This document shows, piece by piece, positions 49,356-57,152 of a stretch of DNA of 62,906 bases. This DNA comes from Candidatus Gallispira edinburgensis (lineage in GTDB: Bacteria; Bacillota; Clostridia; Lachnospirales; CAG-274), in NCBI GenBank assembly GCA_904395805.1, contig CAJFNV010000094.1:1-62906 (forward strand), read 5' to 3'. The notes under the pieces were generated by a model that did not search any database, had not been told where the DNA came from, and worked only from the letters and a program-made list of their open reading frames with translations. Each line of letters starts with the position of its first letter. Within the stretch, counting starts at the first letter, position 1. The position numbers and the translations under genes were made by a program.

Positions 49356-50129
49356 TTATATTCCACCAAATGACATATAACATAAATTCTTTATAAACTT
49401 TCTCTGCTGACCAGTAGTTGAACCTGATGGGGAATTTTCTTCTTCCTTTTTTATCTTCTCTTTTAATTGATTTAATTCTCTATCTTTATTTTGATAATTG
49501 GAATAAAGTGCTCTATAATCGTTTTTAGAATTTTGCAATTCTTGTTCTTTGTTCTGAAGTTGTTGTTTAATATTATCAAGGGCAGTGATATCAACAGAAT
49601 TAATCTTTGGTGTGTTTTCCAGTTTTTTTATCTTATCAATATATTTCTGAACTTCTTTTTTTGTAATTTGTTTGGTTGCATCCATAGATTCTATAAGTTT
49701 TTCCTGTTCTTCTTTGGATAAAGTTGCTATTACATCTGAAGCTAGTGTCTTTGTAATTGCACCAGTGTCCAGCAATTCTTTCATAGAGTCGGTGAGGTTA
49801 CGTTCTATGGATAATGCTCTATTGAGAGTTTTTCTTGATATACCAAGTTGAGAAGCTATTTCATCAAGCGATAATTTCAGAGTGTCATTCTGACACTCTG
49901 ATTTTCTATCTCCACCATTCTTGTATCCACACAACTCTACATATTCCGCAATAGCCTTACGTTGTTTACTCTCATTATTTTTAGTACGTCCAAAGTTAGC
50001 AGCAATCAATGCTTTTAGTTTAGAAGATTCGTCTTGTATATCATACCTAATTACAGCAGGTACAACTTCAAAATTATATTTCTTATATATAGGGGTAGTG
50101 CCTTTTTTGGCACCCCCTAAAAAATATGT
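49356..50129 (-). pseudogene. 5'-truncated ParB-like DNA-binding protein
   Basis: The open frame reads back to 50129 without any start codon or ribosome site. It encodes VVPAVIRYDIQDESSKLKALIAANFGRTKN, the ParB-type hinge and box region, then a helix-turn-helix segment (LDEIASQLGISRKTLNRAL) and a C-terminal coiled coil with many Gln, Lys and Glu. The N-terminal nuclease-like part is missing or in another frame: a TTTTTT run at about 50120-50127 would join it to a short upstream frame. An initiation at TTG (50009) is possible but lacks support. Confidence 0.65.
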
Positions 50130-50690
50130 TCAGTTTGTGGCATCACATCTGTACTTAAAGCAGCAGTGTTGATGGTGTGTGTATTTGTGAATTAATTATG
50201 AATATATTACTTATTTATTCATACTTTGTTCATATTTTAACCGAACACGATTTTAAATATTTACCACCCTAATTTTCTTGATATTTTCTAGCATTTCAAG
50301 TTCCTACTATTTTGCTATAATTTTATCAGAATATTAAACACAGAAATATCTGTTGCCCGAAATCCAGCGATTTTCACCGAACATTTATTCGATAAGGCTA
50401 TATTTATCAATTTTCTTTCAGTCATATATATCAATTTTAGCGATAAATACTTACAAATTTAACTGTTAGCATCAAGCTCATAGCCTGATTCCGAATTATA
50501 CCTAAATTTCACACTTTATTTGCACAAATTTGTTTACAATTTTAGTATTAACATTGATTTTACTAGGCTTTTTAAATGTTTATTGATTATGTACCGAATA
50601 ACCATTAATAAAATGACCGGGCGAATCACCCACCCATCTTATACTATAGCTTTCATACCCAAAAATTTTAGGGGTGTTTATCTATTGCAA
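50130..50690. other. non-coding, AT-rich gap
   Basis: About 560 bases with no supported gene. It contains short GC-rich patches with CCGAAC and GGGCGAATCACCCACC. Together with the remnant ParB this could be a decayed partition or transfer region, but nothing here proves it. Confidence 0.4.
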
Positions 50691-50720
50691 TAAAAAAACC
50701 ACGGGCAAAAGTCCGTGGTT
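50691..50720 (-). terminator. terminator of serine recombinase 2
   Basis: Stem AACCACGG / CCGTGGTT is followed on the minus strand by seven T residues. Confidence 0.85.
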
Positions 50721-50809
50721 CAACAAACAACAAATCATTATAAGAAAGCTCTTACATGACAATATCATTATACTATATGTTTCATGGAATGTAAATACCT
50801 TTGATCAAA

Positions 50810-51412
50810 TTATCTGTCATTTTCACTTTCTACTATTTTTAAATATTTATATATTGAATTTCTGCTTATATTTGATAACCTTGAAAACTCTGACAAATTT
50901 ATTTTTTTGTTTATATATCTAGGGTAATATCTGAAGAAGGACTGGGGTATATCATTAATAGTAGTTCTTTTTCTGCCCACGACTTTACCTTTCGCTTTTG
51001 CGTTAGCCATTCCCGACTTAATTCTTTGTATTGTTATTTCTCTTTCCATTTGAGAAAATACAGACATCATACGCAGCATCCCCATTGTCATAGGATCAAT
51101 TTCATCTCCTGTACAGTCTACAACAAAACCTCCGACTATCAACTTTATATGATTATTCTGCACAAACTCCAGTATTTCACATAATTGTTTTGTTGATCGT
51201 GACAATCTGCTTACTTCAGTACAAGCAATTGTATCTCCAGCTTTCACTGTTTGTAATAGTTGCAGCAATTTTTCTCTGTTTTCATGAGAACCTGATTCGT
51301 ATTCCCAGAAAATATTACTTTCTTTAATTCCAATTAAAACAAGTTCTCTTTTTTGTCTATCTATATCTTGCTTTTCTTCATTAGTACTTGCTCTTGCATA
51401 ACCATATTTCAT
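50810..51412 (-). CDS. serine recombinase, resolvase/invertase type (2)
   Basis: 200 residues from the ATG at 51412, after GAGGAGGGGA. The active-site serine is residue 9 (YARAST). The full small-resolvase pattern is present: RQKRELV, FWEYESGSHENREKL, CTEVSRLSRSTKQL, MGMLRMMSVFSQMERE, and a C-terminal HTH (LSEFSRLSNISRNSIYKYL). It probably acts on sites close to its own gene, of which the inverted repeat at 51526-51555 is a candidate. Confidence 0.92.
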   Translation of the reverse strand: MKYGYARASTNEEKQDIDRQKRELVLIGIKESNIFWEYESGSHENREKLLQLLQTVKAGDTIACTEVSRLSRSTKQLCEILEFVQNNHIKLIVGGFVVDCTGDEIDPMTMGMLRMMSVFSQMEREITIQRIKSGMANAKAKGKVVGRKRTTINDIPQSFFRYYPRYINKKINLSEFSRLSNISRNSIYKYLKIVESENDR

Positions 51413-51524
51413 TTTCTCCCCTCCTCGTTTAATCAACAATTGTTCAAAAAAGGGTACAAATATTTTCTTACACAAAAACAATTGATATTTATCATAAAAT
51501 CAACTTAAAACAAGCTCATTTTAA

Positions 51525-51556
51525 TTGTTCAAGTTATCAAGTGTTTTCTTGAACAC
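51525..51556. promoter_or_regulatory. inverted repeat upstream of recombinase 2
   Basis: TGTTCAAG (51526-51533) and CTTGAACA (51548-51555) form perfect 8-bp arms 14 bp apart. The half-site TTGAACA also occurs at 51440-51447 and in the palindrome at 45570-45586. It fits a resolution or operator site. Confidence 0.5.
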
Positions 51557-51564
51557 AAAATAAT

Positions 51565-51885
51565 TTAGTCCTTATTAGCAATTATCGCCTCATACGATAA
51601 TTCTTCTTTCAAGTCAACCTCCCATTCAATCAAGTCCTGCGGCTGACATTGTAGAAGCTGACAAATATCTTCAATTGTTTTTGTACTGACATCACATACA
51701 AAATCTTTGCCTCCATGAGTTTCCTTATAATTTCTCAGTTTCTCTTCGATTTCTTCCATTGAATCTGCCGAGCACATCTTTAACTTTGTCAATGTACCCT
51801 GCGGTATTAAAGCTTTTTTTCTGATCACATAAGTAGTAATCCCTTTTTCCTTCAATTTTCTCATTAATTTATTATAGTTAATCAT
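51565..51885 (-). CDS. XRE-family (HTH_26-like) transcriptional regulator
   Basis: 106 residues. The segment NYNKLMRKLKEKGITTYVIRK is the first helix pair of a Cro/CI-type helix-turn-helix, and TIEDICQLLQCQPQDLIEW ends it; an insertion of about 25 residues lies between. An AGGAGA site precedes the ATG. A CACATAAATATATG-like sequence lies downstream of a TATAAT box just before the gene (about 51902-51925), which resembles the element's CACA-N6-TGTG operators, so the gene may regulate itself and those sites. Confidence 0.8.
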   Translation of the reverse strand: MINYNKLMRKLKEKGITTYVIRKKALIPQGTLTKLKMCSADSMEEIEEKLRNYKETHGGKDFVCDVSTKTIEDICQLLQCQPQDLIEWEVDLKEELSYEAIIANKD

Positions 51886-51997
51886 ATCTTTTCTCCTGTT
51901 ATGTGCATATATTTATGTGTATATTATAGCACTTTTTTATAAAGTTTTCAATAATAACAGATAAGCTTAAATATGATATGCCCCTTAAATTACTAAT

Positions 51998-52705
51998 TCA
52001 TAAATTAACCGCAGTCTGAGCACTATGTCTTTTATGTCTTTCTATTTGCTTGCCAAATATTTTACCCAAATGGTAAAAACTCTCAGCTACACTATACAAT
52101 TCATCTGCTATCTCATCAGAACAATGTATCTTATCGCAAATATCATTGATCTTCAAATCTATAATATCTTCAGCAGTATCATCACAATTATTAAATTCTC
52201 TGTAACTAAATCTTTGATGCTCTAATATCTTTAAAATTTCTGCATGTTTATTGAGTAAATCTTTTATTATAGATGTTTCTATTTCTTTATATGATTCATA
52301 ATTTAACACCGCTGCATACATAGTTGTCACATGAATCATAAAGTATTTTTCATCTTCATTTAATTCGTCATTTACCCCGATGCTTTTATAATATTTTACT
52401 TGACTGTCTCTATCAAGATTTAAAAATCCTTCTGCTAAATCTAAATATCTGTCACAACGCTTATGATCGCTGTTAATCAAAAGCATATCCTTAAACCTAA
52501 TCCATGTTCCCGTATTCTTCCACTGCCAGATTGTTTTTTTCCTGTCAAGCTCATCAGACATATATTTCAGTCTTCCAATTGACAGTTTACTTATATTATT
52601 GAAGTCCATACTATAAATATGAAATCTCTCATTTGTCGGCTTTATAACTTTCTTTTCTTCATCGGTTAATTCTACTGTTGTAACTATATCATATTCAAAG
52701 CTCAT
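51998..52705 (-). CDS. hypothetical protein of the element
   Basis: 235 residues from the ATG at 52705, after CGGAGG. It is acidic and mainly helical by appearance, with no domain I recognise. It contains ELTDEEKKVIKPTNERFHIY near the start and a long helical C-terminus with YSVAESFYHLGKIFGKQIERH. It is in the same direction as the XRE gene, 112 bp upstream of it. Confidence 0.6.
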   Translation of the reverse strand: MSFEYDIVTTVELTDEEKKVIKPTNERFHIYSMDFNNISKLSIGRLKYMSDELDRKKTIWQWKNTGTWIRFKDMLLINSDHKRCDRYLDLAEGFLNLDRDSQVKYYKSIGVNDELNEDEKYFMIHVTTMYAAVLNYESYKEIETSIIKDLLNKHAEILKILEHQRFSYREFNNCDDTAEDIIDLKINDICDKIHCSDEIADELYSVAESFYHLGKIFGKQIERHKRHSAQTAVNL

Positions 52706-52725
52706 TTTAATTCCTCCGTTCAATA

Positions 52726-52754
52726 CAAAAGGACACTTAAAACAAGTGTCCTTT
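52726..52754 (-). terminator. intrinsic terminator
   Basis: Stem AAAGGACACTT / AAGTGTCCTTT is followed by TTGT on the minus strand. It ends the short peptide transcript above. Confidence 0.75.
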
Positions 52755-52796
52755 ACTGTTAATTAGTATTACATTATATTTTTACATGTCTAACAA

Positions 52797-52856
52797 CTAT
52801 TTCCATTCCTTAAATAAAGCATACAATAAAAAGCATATACCGATTAAAAATTCCAT
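52797..52856 (-). CDS. 19-residue hydrophobic peptide
   Basis: The frame MEFLIGICFLLYALFKEWK follows AAGGAGG at good spacing and ends 43 bases before a terminator. It is a single membrane-spanning hydrophobic stretch with charged ends, similar in build to type I toxins and small membrane regulators. I see no clear antisense promoter here, so the toxin idea is weaker than for 56124. Confidence 0.45.
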   Translation of the reverse strand: MEFLIGICFLLYALFKEWK

Positions 52857-52948
52857 ACTTAAGCCTCCTTATCATATAAATCTTGATCCGTTCATTATAA
52901 TTGTAATTTAATTATATCACATTCTGTATTAATTGCAATAGTTTCTTC

Positions 52949-53089
52949 CTATTTAATTATAAAACCGTCAAGCCTGCTCTTCATTTTTCTACAGTTCTTG
53001 TTAATCCTGTAATTTTTCCATATACTATACTTCCATAATTTGAAATTGTAACACAAATCATTAATAATACTTACTATGTACCTTGCCAT
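52949..53089 (-). CDS. small basic protein of the element, 46 aa
   Basis: It starts MARYIVSIINDLCYNFKLW behind AAGGAGG and is rich in Lys, Arg and Asn. It lies 13 bases after the stop of the next upstream gene (53103-53300), so it belongs to the same small-protein operon. No function is known. Confidence 0.5.
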   Translation of the reverse strand: MARYIVSIINDLCYNFKLWKYSIWKNYRINKNCRKMKSRLDGFIIK

Positions 53090-53102
53090 AATTTTTCCTC
53101 CT

Positions 53103-53300
53103 TTATAAACTCTGTATAAGCAAATCCCTTAGATCCGCCTGTGCCCTGTCATACAAGAATGCCTCTCTGTCACCCTTGTAAAATCCGGGTGTAGCTGCGT
53201 TCTTGTATCTCTGTTCTGTCTGATCTGCAAGGTTCTTGTATGTATCGTTAGAGATACAAAAGTCTTTACATAATCTTTTTAATTCCTTTTTCCAACTCAT
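53103..53300 (-). CDS. small hypothetical protein, 65 aa
   Basis: It begins MSWKKELKRLCKDFCISNDT after AAGGAGG. It is charged and helical with no recognised motif. It is part of the minus-strand small-protein operon that runs from 54760 towards 52797. Confidence 0.55.
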   Translation of the reverse strand: MSWKKELKRLCKDFCISNDTYKNLADQTEQRYKNAATPGFYKGDREAFLYDRAQADLRDLLIQSL

Positions 53301-53315
53301 ATTAAATGCCTCCTT

Positions 53316-53726
53316 CTATATAAATAAACATCTTATAACTTTAATTCCGCCTGACTCTAAAGCCGCAAGTAACTGTTTCTTACTTTCTATCAATGCTATA
53401 TCCTTTTTAAGAGCATCCAAAACATTCTTATTACCTTTATATTTGTTTAAATATTCTGAAACCATTTTTTCTAATAACACATCATGTAAATAGTACATTT
53501 CATTATTATTAATAACAATTTCAGACATAACACTTGTTGTGTGGAATCCTGTTCCCTTTAAATCCTTCTGTAATTTACTAAAAATACTGAAGCTTATTCT
53601 AGGATCAGTTTTAGGTATCCGGCAATTAGTTACAATGCCTTTAGTCTTTCCGTTCTCATCTTTTACAGTTATGCTTGTCATACTCAGTTTAATATGATCG
53701 TTTTCTTTAATATCTGTTATGTTCAT
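53316..53726 (-). CDS. hypothetical protein, 136 aa
   Basis: It begins MNITDIKENDHIKLSMTSI after AGGGAGG. The first half is beta-rich and the second half is helical, with a run KYKGNKNVLDALKKDIALIE. No domain is recognised. It is cotranscribed with the 65-residue gene 15 bases below. Confidence 0.55.
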   Translation of the reverse strand: MNITDIKENDHIKLSMTSITVKDENGKTKGIVTNCRIPKTDPRISFSIFSKLQKDLKGTGFHTTSVMSEIVINNNEMYYLHDVLLEKMVSEYLNKYKGNKNVLDALKKDIALIESKKQLLAALESGGIKVIRCLFI

Positions 53727-54094
53727 AGTAAAGCCTCCCTAGATATATTTTTTATATTGAGCTTGCTTATATCTTTCAAAACAAATAGCTTTAAACCGAT
53801 ATAAACAAGCTATTATCTCATTATCCTAAACCTGATAGCATTTGCTATTGAGTTTATTTTTTGTGCTGCTCATCCCCTACAGTTCCTATAGTACATTACT
53901 ATGTATTTACAGTTAATAATAGCTGTATCCCTCAAGGCTGCACTATTAAATTGTCAAAGTTCAGTATTATAGTAACTACTTCCTACTATATTCAGCTTGT
54001 AACTACTTCCTACAAGCCTATACCATATATTAGTTATATAAAGTCCGCGGAGGGCTTGAACCTCCTGCCCCGCCTGTCGGGCGGACTGATTAGA
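53727..54094. other. gap with direct repeats and a GC-rich cruciform
   Basis: GTAACTACTTCCTAC occurs twice (53972-53986 and 53999-54013). A GC-rich cruciform with outer arms GTCCGC and GCGGAC (54043-54086) contains an inner GCC/GGC stem. This is much richer in G and C than the element average. It could be an origin of transfer or a recombination site. No gene is seen. Confidence 0.5.
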
Positions 54095-54385
54095 TCATTC
54101 AAAGTCAACGGCTGTTATATTTCCGTCTGTAATGGTTGCCACGCAAGAAATAGGACTGTCAAAATAGAAGTTCTCTACTTCTGTATACTGGTATAGATTC
54201 CCGTTACTGTCTGCAAGGTTAAGGATCAAGCCCCCTTCTTCATATGCAACGCTTATAACCGTGCATTCCTTTGTTATGGTGTCGCCTCTGCCTGTCAACG
54301 GCTGCATTGGTGCAGCTATTACAGCGGCAGCCATTGCAAGACTTGTGATCATTGTTACAGTTGTTGTTACGATTGATTTTTTCAT
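54095..54385 (-). CDS. small exported protein, 96 aa
   Basis: A signal peptide (about 1-24, MKKSIVTTTVTMITSLAMAA) is followed by a beta-rich mature part of about 70 residues with repeated short strands (TVISVAYEEGGLILNLADSN). AAGGAGG precedes the ATG. Similar small exported proteins occur on clostridial plasmids and ICEs. No function is known. Confidence 0.65.
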   Translation of the reverse strand: MKKSIVTTTVTMITSLAMAAAVIAAPMQPLTGRGDTITKECTVISVAYEEGGLILNLADSNGNLYQYTEVENFYFDSPISCVATITDGNITAVDFE

Positions 54386-54478
54386 AGTGATTTCCTCCTT
54401 AAATAAATATATTTTTTTCTATGAATCCGCCGCTTGCGTTGAAGCTACAACCTTATTTCAGTTGACGGCGGTTAAAGA

Positions 54479-54760
54479 TTATTTAATTCTTAATACATTG
54501 TAGTAAGTAGTTTTCTCATACGGCTTTAAGTCATCACCTAAAACCTCGGATAATCTCTTTTTATCTAATGTAGTTCTACTCTGTGACTTGTAAGTAATTT
54601 TTGCACTTACTGTTATTTCAGTGTCAAGCTCATTCTCTTTCATGTACTCAATGATTTCATGCTCTACAAAATGGATTTCATTTTCAAGCTCTTCTTTCAT
54701 TGTTTTCAAGTTTCTTAAATTCTGTACTCTGTTTTCAAGTTCTGATTTTGCTATACACAT
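54479..54760 (-). CDS. small coiled-coil protein, 93 aa
   Basis: The first half is a strong coiled coil (SELENRVQNLRNLKTMKEEL) and the second a short beta-containing segment with TYKSQSRTTLDKKRL. AGGAGG precedes the ATG. It is the first gene of the minus-strand operon and its promoter (54831-54859) carries one of the CACA-N6-TGTG operators. Confidence 0.6.
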   Translation of the reverse strand: MCIAKSELENRVQNLRNLKTMKEELENEIHFVEHEIIEYMKENELDTEITVSAKITYKSQSRTTLDKKRLSEVLGDDLKPYEKTTYYNVLRIK

Positions 54761-54830
54761 ATGTATGCCTCCTTTGATTTGTTGTATTGTTTATTTTTGT
54801 GTGGTCTGCTTTGTTTGACCTTGTAAGCTT

Positions 54831-54859
54831 ATTATACACATATTTTTGTGAATTGTCTA
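54831..54859 (-). promoter_or_regulatory. promoter of the minus-strand small-protein operon
   Basis: On the minus strand TAGACA (54854-54859), a 17-bp spacer, TATAAT (54831-54836). The spacer holds operator 1 (54837-54850). Confidence 0.75.
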
Positions 54860-54951
54860 TCGGTATTGTGCACATATTTTTGTGAATAATTTCGTGAATT
54901 TTGTACACATAAAAATGTGAATATTTGCTTGACTGTTCACATTTATTTGTG
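54837..54951. promoter_or_regulatory. four CACA-N6-TGTG operators between divergent promoters
   Basis: Four copies: CACATATTTTTGTG at 54837-54850 and 54871-54884, CACATAAAAATGTG at 54906-54919, and CACATTTATTTGTG at 54938-54951. The start-to-start spacings are 34, 35 and 32 bp, about three helical turns. The first sits in the spacer of the leftward promoter and the last in the spacer of the ardC promoter. A repressor that binds cooperatively is expected; the XRE protein at 51565 is the best candidate. Confidence 0.8.
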
Positions 54952-54957
54952 TATAAT
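54929..54957 (+). promoter_or_regulatory. promoter of ardC
   Basis: TTGACT (54929-54934), 17 bp, TATAAT (54952-54957). The spacer contains operator 4. Confidence 0.85.
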
Positions 54958-55003
54958 TGTATTAACAACAAACAAATAAAATATATTTTAAGGAGGAATT
55001 CAC

Positions 55004-55846
55004 ATGAAATCAGTATATGAAATGGTTACAAACAGAATAATTGAACAGCTTGAAAAAGGTGTGATACCGTGGCATAAACCTTGGACGGGCACAATAAACG
55101 GAGCATATAACAGAATAAGTAATAAATCTTATTCATTATTGAATCAGATGTTATTAAAACATGCAGGAGAATATGCGACATTTAAACAATGGGATAACTT
55201 AGGCGGACATATTAAAAGAGGCGCTAAATCTGAAATAGTGGTATTTTGGAAGATTCAGCAAGTAGAAGAGATACAAGAAGACGGAACAAAAGAAGTAAAG
55301 AATATATCTTTGTTAAGATATTACAATGTATTTCATATCTCACAGGTTGAGGGTGTAGAGCCTAGAAATAAGAATGATCTAACAGAGAATGAACCTATTG
55401 CAGCAGCGGAGAATATTAAAGATAATTACAAAGCAAGAGAAAATATAGAAATAATCGAAACTATATTAGATAGAGCATATTACAGCCCCGCAGGTGATTA
55501 TATAAAAATACCCGCAAAGGAACAGTATAAAGATATAGAGGAATTTTATAGTACATTATTTCATGAAATGATACACAGCACAGGGCACAAAACAAGATTA
55601 AACAGACTAGACACGGAAAATAAAGCAATGTTTGGAAATGAAGTTTACAGTAAAGAAGAATTAGTTGCTGAATTAGGAAGTGCAATGTTATTAAATATGT
55701 TAAACATAGAGACATCAAAGACATTTAAAAATTCAGCTGCATATATTCAGAATTGGTTACAGGTATTAAAAAATGATAGTAGATTTATAGTGTCTGCAAG
55801 CAGTAAAGCAGAAAAAGCAGTAAATTATATATTGAGCGAGGCTTAA
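55004..55846 (+). CDS. ardC: ArdC-like antirestriction protein
   Basis: 280 residues. The N-terminal ArdC-type ssDNA-binding domain runs to about residue 120, with VTNRIIEQLEKGVIPWHKPW and the FWKIQQ and VFHISQVEGV segments. A zincin-like metallopeptidase domain follows with HEMIHSTGH at 187-195 and a third ligand in EELVAELGSAML. ArdC proteins protect entering ssDNA from host restriction, which fits transfer of the element. AAGGAGG precedes the ATG. Its promoter is under the four-operator array. Confidence 0.92.
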   Translation: MKSVYEMVTNRIIEQLEKGVIPWHKPWTGTINGAYNRISNKSYSLLNQMLLKHAGEYATFKQWDNLGGHIKRGAKSEIVVFWKIQQVEEIQEDGTKEVKNISLLRYYNVFHISQVEGVEPRNKNDLTENEPIAAAENIKDNYKARENIEIIETILDRAYYSPAGDYIKIPAKEQYKDIEEFYSTLFHEMIHSTGHKTRLNRLDTENKAMFGNEVYSKEELVAELGSAMLLNMLNIETSKTFKNSAAYIQNWLQVLKNDSRFIVSASSKAEKAVNYILSEA

Positions 55847-55853
55847 AACAAAA

Positions 55854-55880
55854 AGGGGCTAGAATTTATATCTAGCCTCT
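55854..55880 (+). terminator. intrinsic terminator of ardC
   Basis: Stem AGGGGCTAGA / TCTAGCCTCT is followed by ATTTTG. Confidence 0.8.
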
Positions 55881-56013
55881 ATTTTGCGTTTATTTTGACT
55901 TGTAAGCGATTTTGTTGTTTTGTGACATAAATATAGGTTTAAATTGTTAAAACGTCTTATACAAGGTGATAGACAGTAAATACAAAGTTTTTGTGGATCT
56001 GGTGTGAAAGGTA

Positions 56014-56042
56014 TTGTATAATTTGTCATCATATGATATAAT
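56014..56042 (+). promoter_or_regulatory. promoter of the type I toxin mRNA
   Basis: TTGTAT (56014-56019), 17 bp, TATAAT (56037-56042); predicted start about 56049, at the beginning of an ATAGGC hairpin. Confidence 0.75.
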
Positions 56043-56123
56043 ATATATTGATAGGCTTGTGCCTATCTACAAGAGGGATTGACAAGGCGGTTGTAAATAA
56101 TGCCCTGAAAGGGGGCTAAGCCT

Positions 56124-56192
56124 ATGAATTATTATGAATACATATTAGTATTGATATTAATAATCATCATTTTGGCGTATACAAAAAAATAA
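56124..56192 (+). CDS. putative type I toxin, 22-aa hydrophobic peptide
   Basis: The frame begins MNYYEYILVLILIIIIL and ends AYTKK. It is one hydrophobic helix with a positive C-terminus, the build of the Fst/TxpA and holin-like toxin families. AGGGGG lies eight bases upstream. The mRNA 5' end ATAGGCTT (56051-56058) is complementary to AAGCCTAT over the start codon (56118-56125), and GGCGGTT (56086-56092) to AACCGCC just after the stop (56191-56197). Both pairings would lock the mRNA in an untranslated form, as known for this class. An antisense RNA overlaps the 3' end. Confidence 0.75.
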   Translation: MNYYEYILVLILIIIILAYTKK

Positions 56193-56277
56193 CCGCCCTA
56201 CACTCTCACATATAGGGCGATCATTTTAAAAATCAACTTTTATGTGGGGCTGCAACCGTTGAGGCTGCCCCTCTTGT
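56183..56277 (-). ncRNA. antisense RNA antitoxin of the type I locus
   Basis: The minus-strand promoter at 56284-56312 should start a transcript near 56277. It ends at a hairpin CGCCCTA / TAGGGCG followed by GGTTATTTTTTTG. The RNA, of about 95 bases, overlaps the last codons and the 3' end of the toxin mRNA. Such an RNA would be the antitoxin. Confidence 0.72.
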
Positions 56278-56280
56278 ATT
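56246..56280 (+). terminator. terminator of the toxin mRNA
   Basis: Stem GGGGCTGC / GCTGCCCC, imperfect in the middle, is followed by TCTTGTATTATT. Confidence 0.7.
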
Positions 56281-56283
56281 ATT

Positions 56284-56312
56284 ATAATAGCATATTTATT
56301 GCTGATAGTCAA
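56284..56312 (-). promoter_or_regulatory. promoter of the antisense RNA
   Basis: On the minus strand TTGACT (56307-56312), a 17-bp spacer, TATTAT (56284-56289): a strong sigma-A promoter with no gene downstream of it on that strand. Confidence 0.75.
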
Positions 56313-57102
56313 GTAAAATGTTGTGTTGTCCCATAGGGGGCGGCATATGTACTCCGGGGTATATTACATTTGCTACAAAGGCGGTTCAGGTCGTGGCACC
56401 CCTATCTAATGTATACGCATATCACAATAATTTTTAAAATCTCGAACCCAAAATCTTTCATTTAATAACATCATTTTCAATATTACAAAAAACAATATAT
56501 ATTTTGCTGTGGAATTATTGATTTTTAAAACTTCAATAAAACAAACATTTTATAAACAAAAAGCGTCAATATATATTTTGAACAATATAAGTACATATTC
56601 AACGCCTTCTTTTGTGCAACTTTTTAGAATTCTTTTTATAAAATTACACAAATTGATACAGTAATTTTCTATAAAGCAAAAAAAATAGTAAAACTTCACA
56701 AAAAAGCATTACTATAAAAATATATCCTATACATCTATTGACAAATTACTTTAGATATGATATTATTAAAGATGAGGCACCCCCATCTAAAATGCCTTTG
56801 AGATAAGATTCAACTTTCACCCTTTTGAATTTTATTTTAGGCATTATCTATCTTAAATAGTTTTATGATTAAAATTGCATATTTAATCATATCACCAAAA
56901 GCAACTATTGTTACAGGTAATAATAACTAGAATATTAACATGTATACTTAAATTTATCTTTTTCAATTTTAATTATATCATATTAATATTCATTCTGTCA
57001 AGTGTAAATTTTAAAAATGGTTGAAAAAATAAGCAAAAACTTATAATTTGTAACTGTTTTATATTTGATCTAGTTATTTTGCCTTAGTTTATTATAGCGA
57101 AA
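56313..57102. other. repeat-bearing AT-rich region upstream of the replication gene
   Basis: No gene is supported. GGCACCCC(T/C)ATCTAA occurs at 56395-56409 and 56776-56790, and a related GGCACCCCCTAA lies at 50109-50120. CAATATATATTTTG is exactly repeated at 56493-56506 and 56567-56580. The position in front of an AEP replication gene makes this a candidate replication origin. Confidence 0.5.
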
Positions 57103-57152
57103 GGAGCATTACTATAAGACAAACTAACTTACAATTATTCAAGTTCTATTCA

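Noticed and set aside
49191-49373. A 60-codon plus-strand hydrophobic frame
   Set aside because: It begins within the palindrome arm and overlaps the end of the ParB-like gene; no ribosome site was seen.
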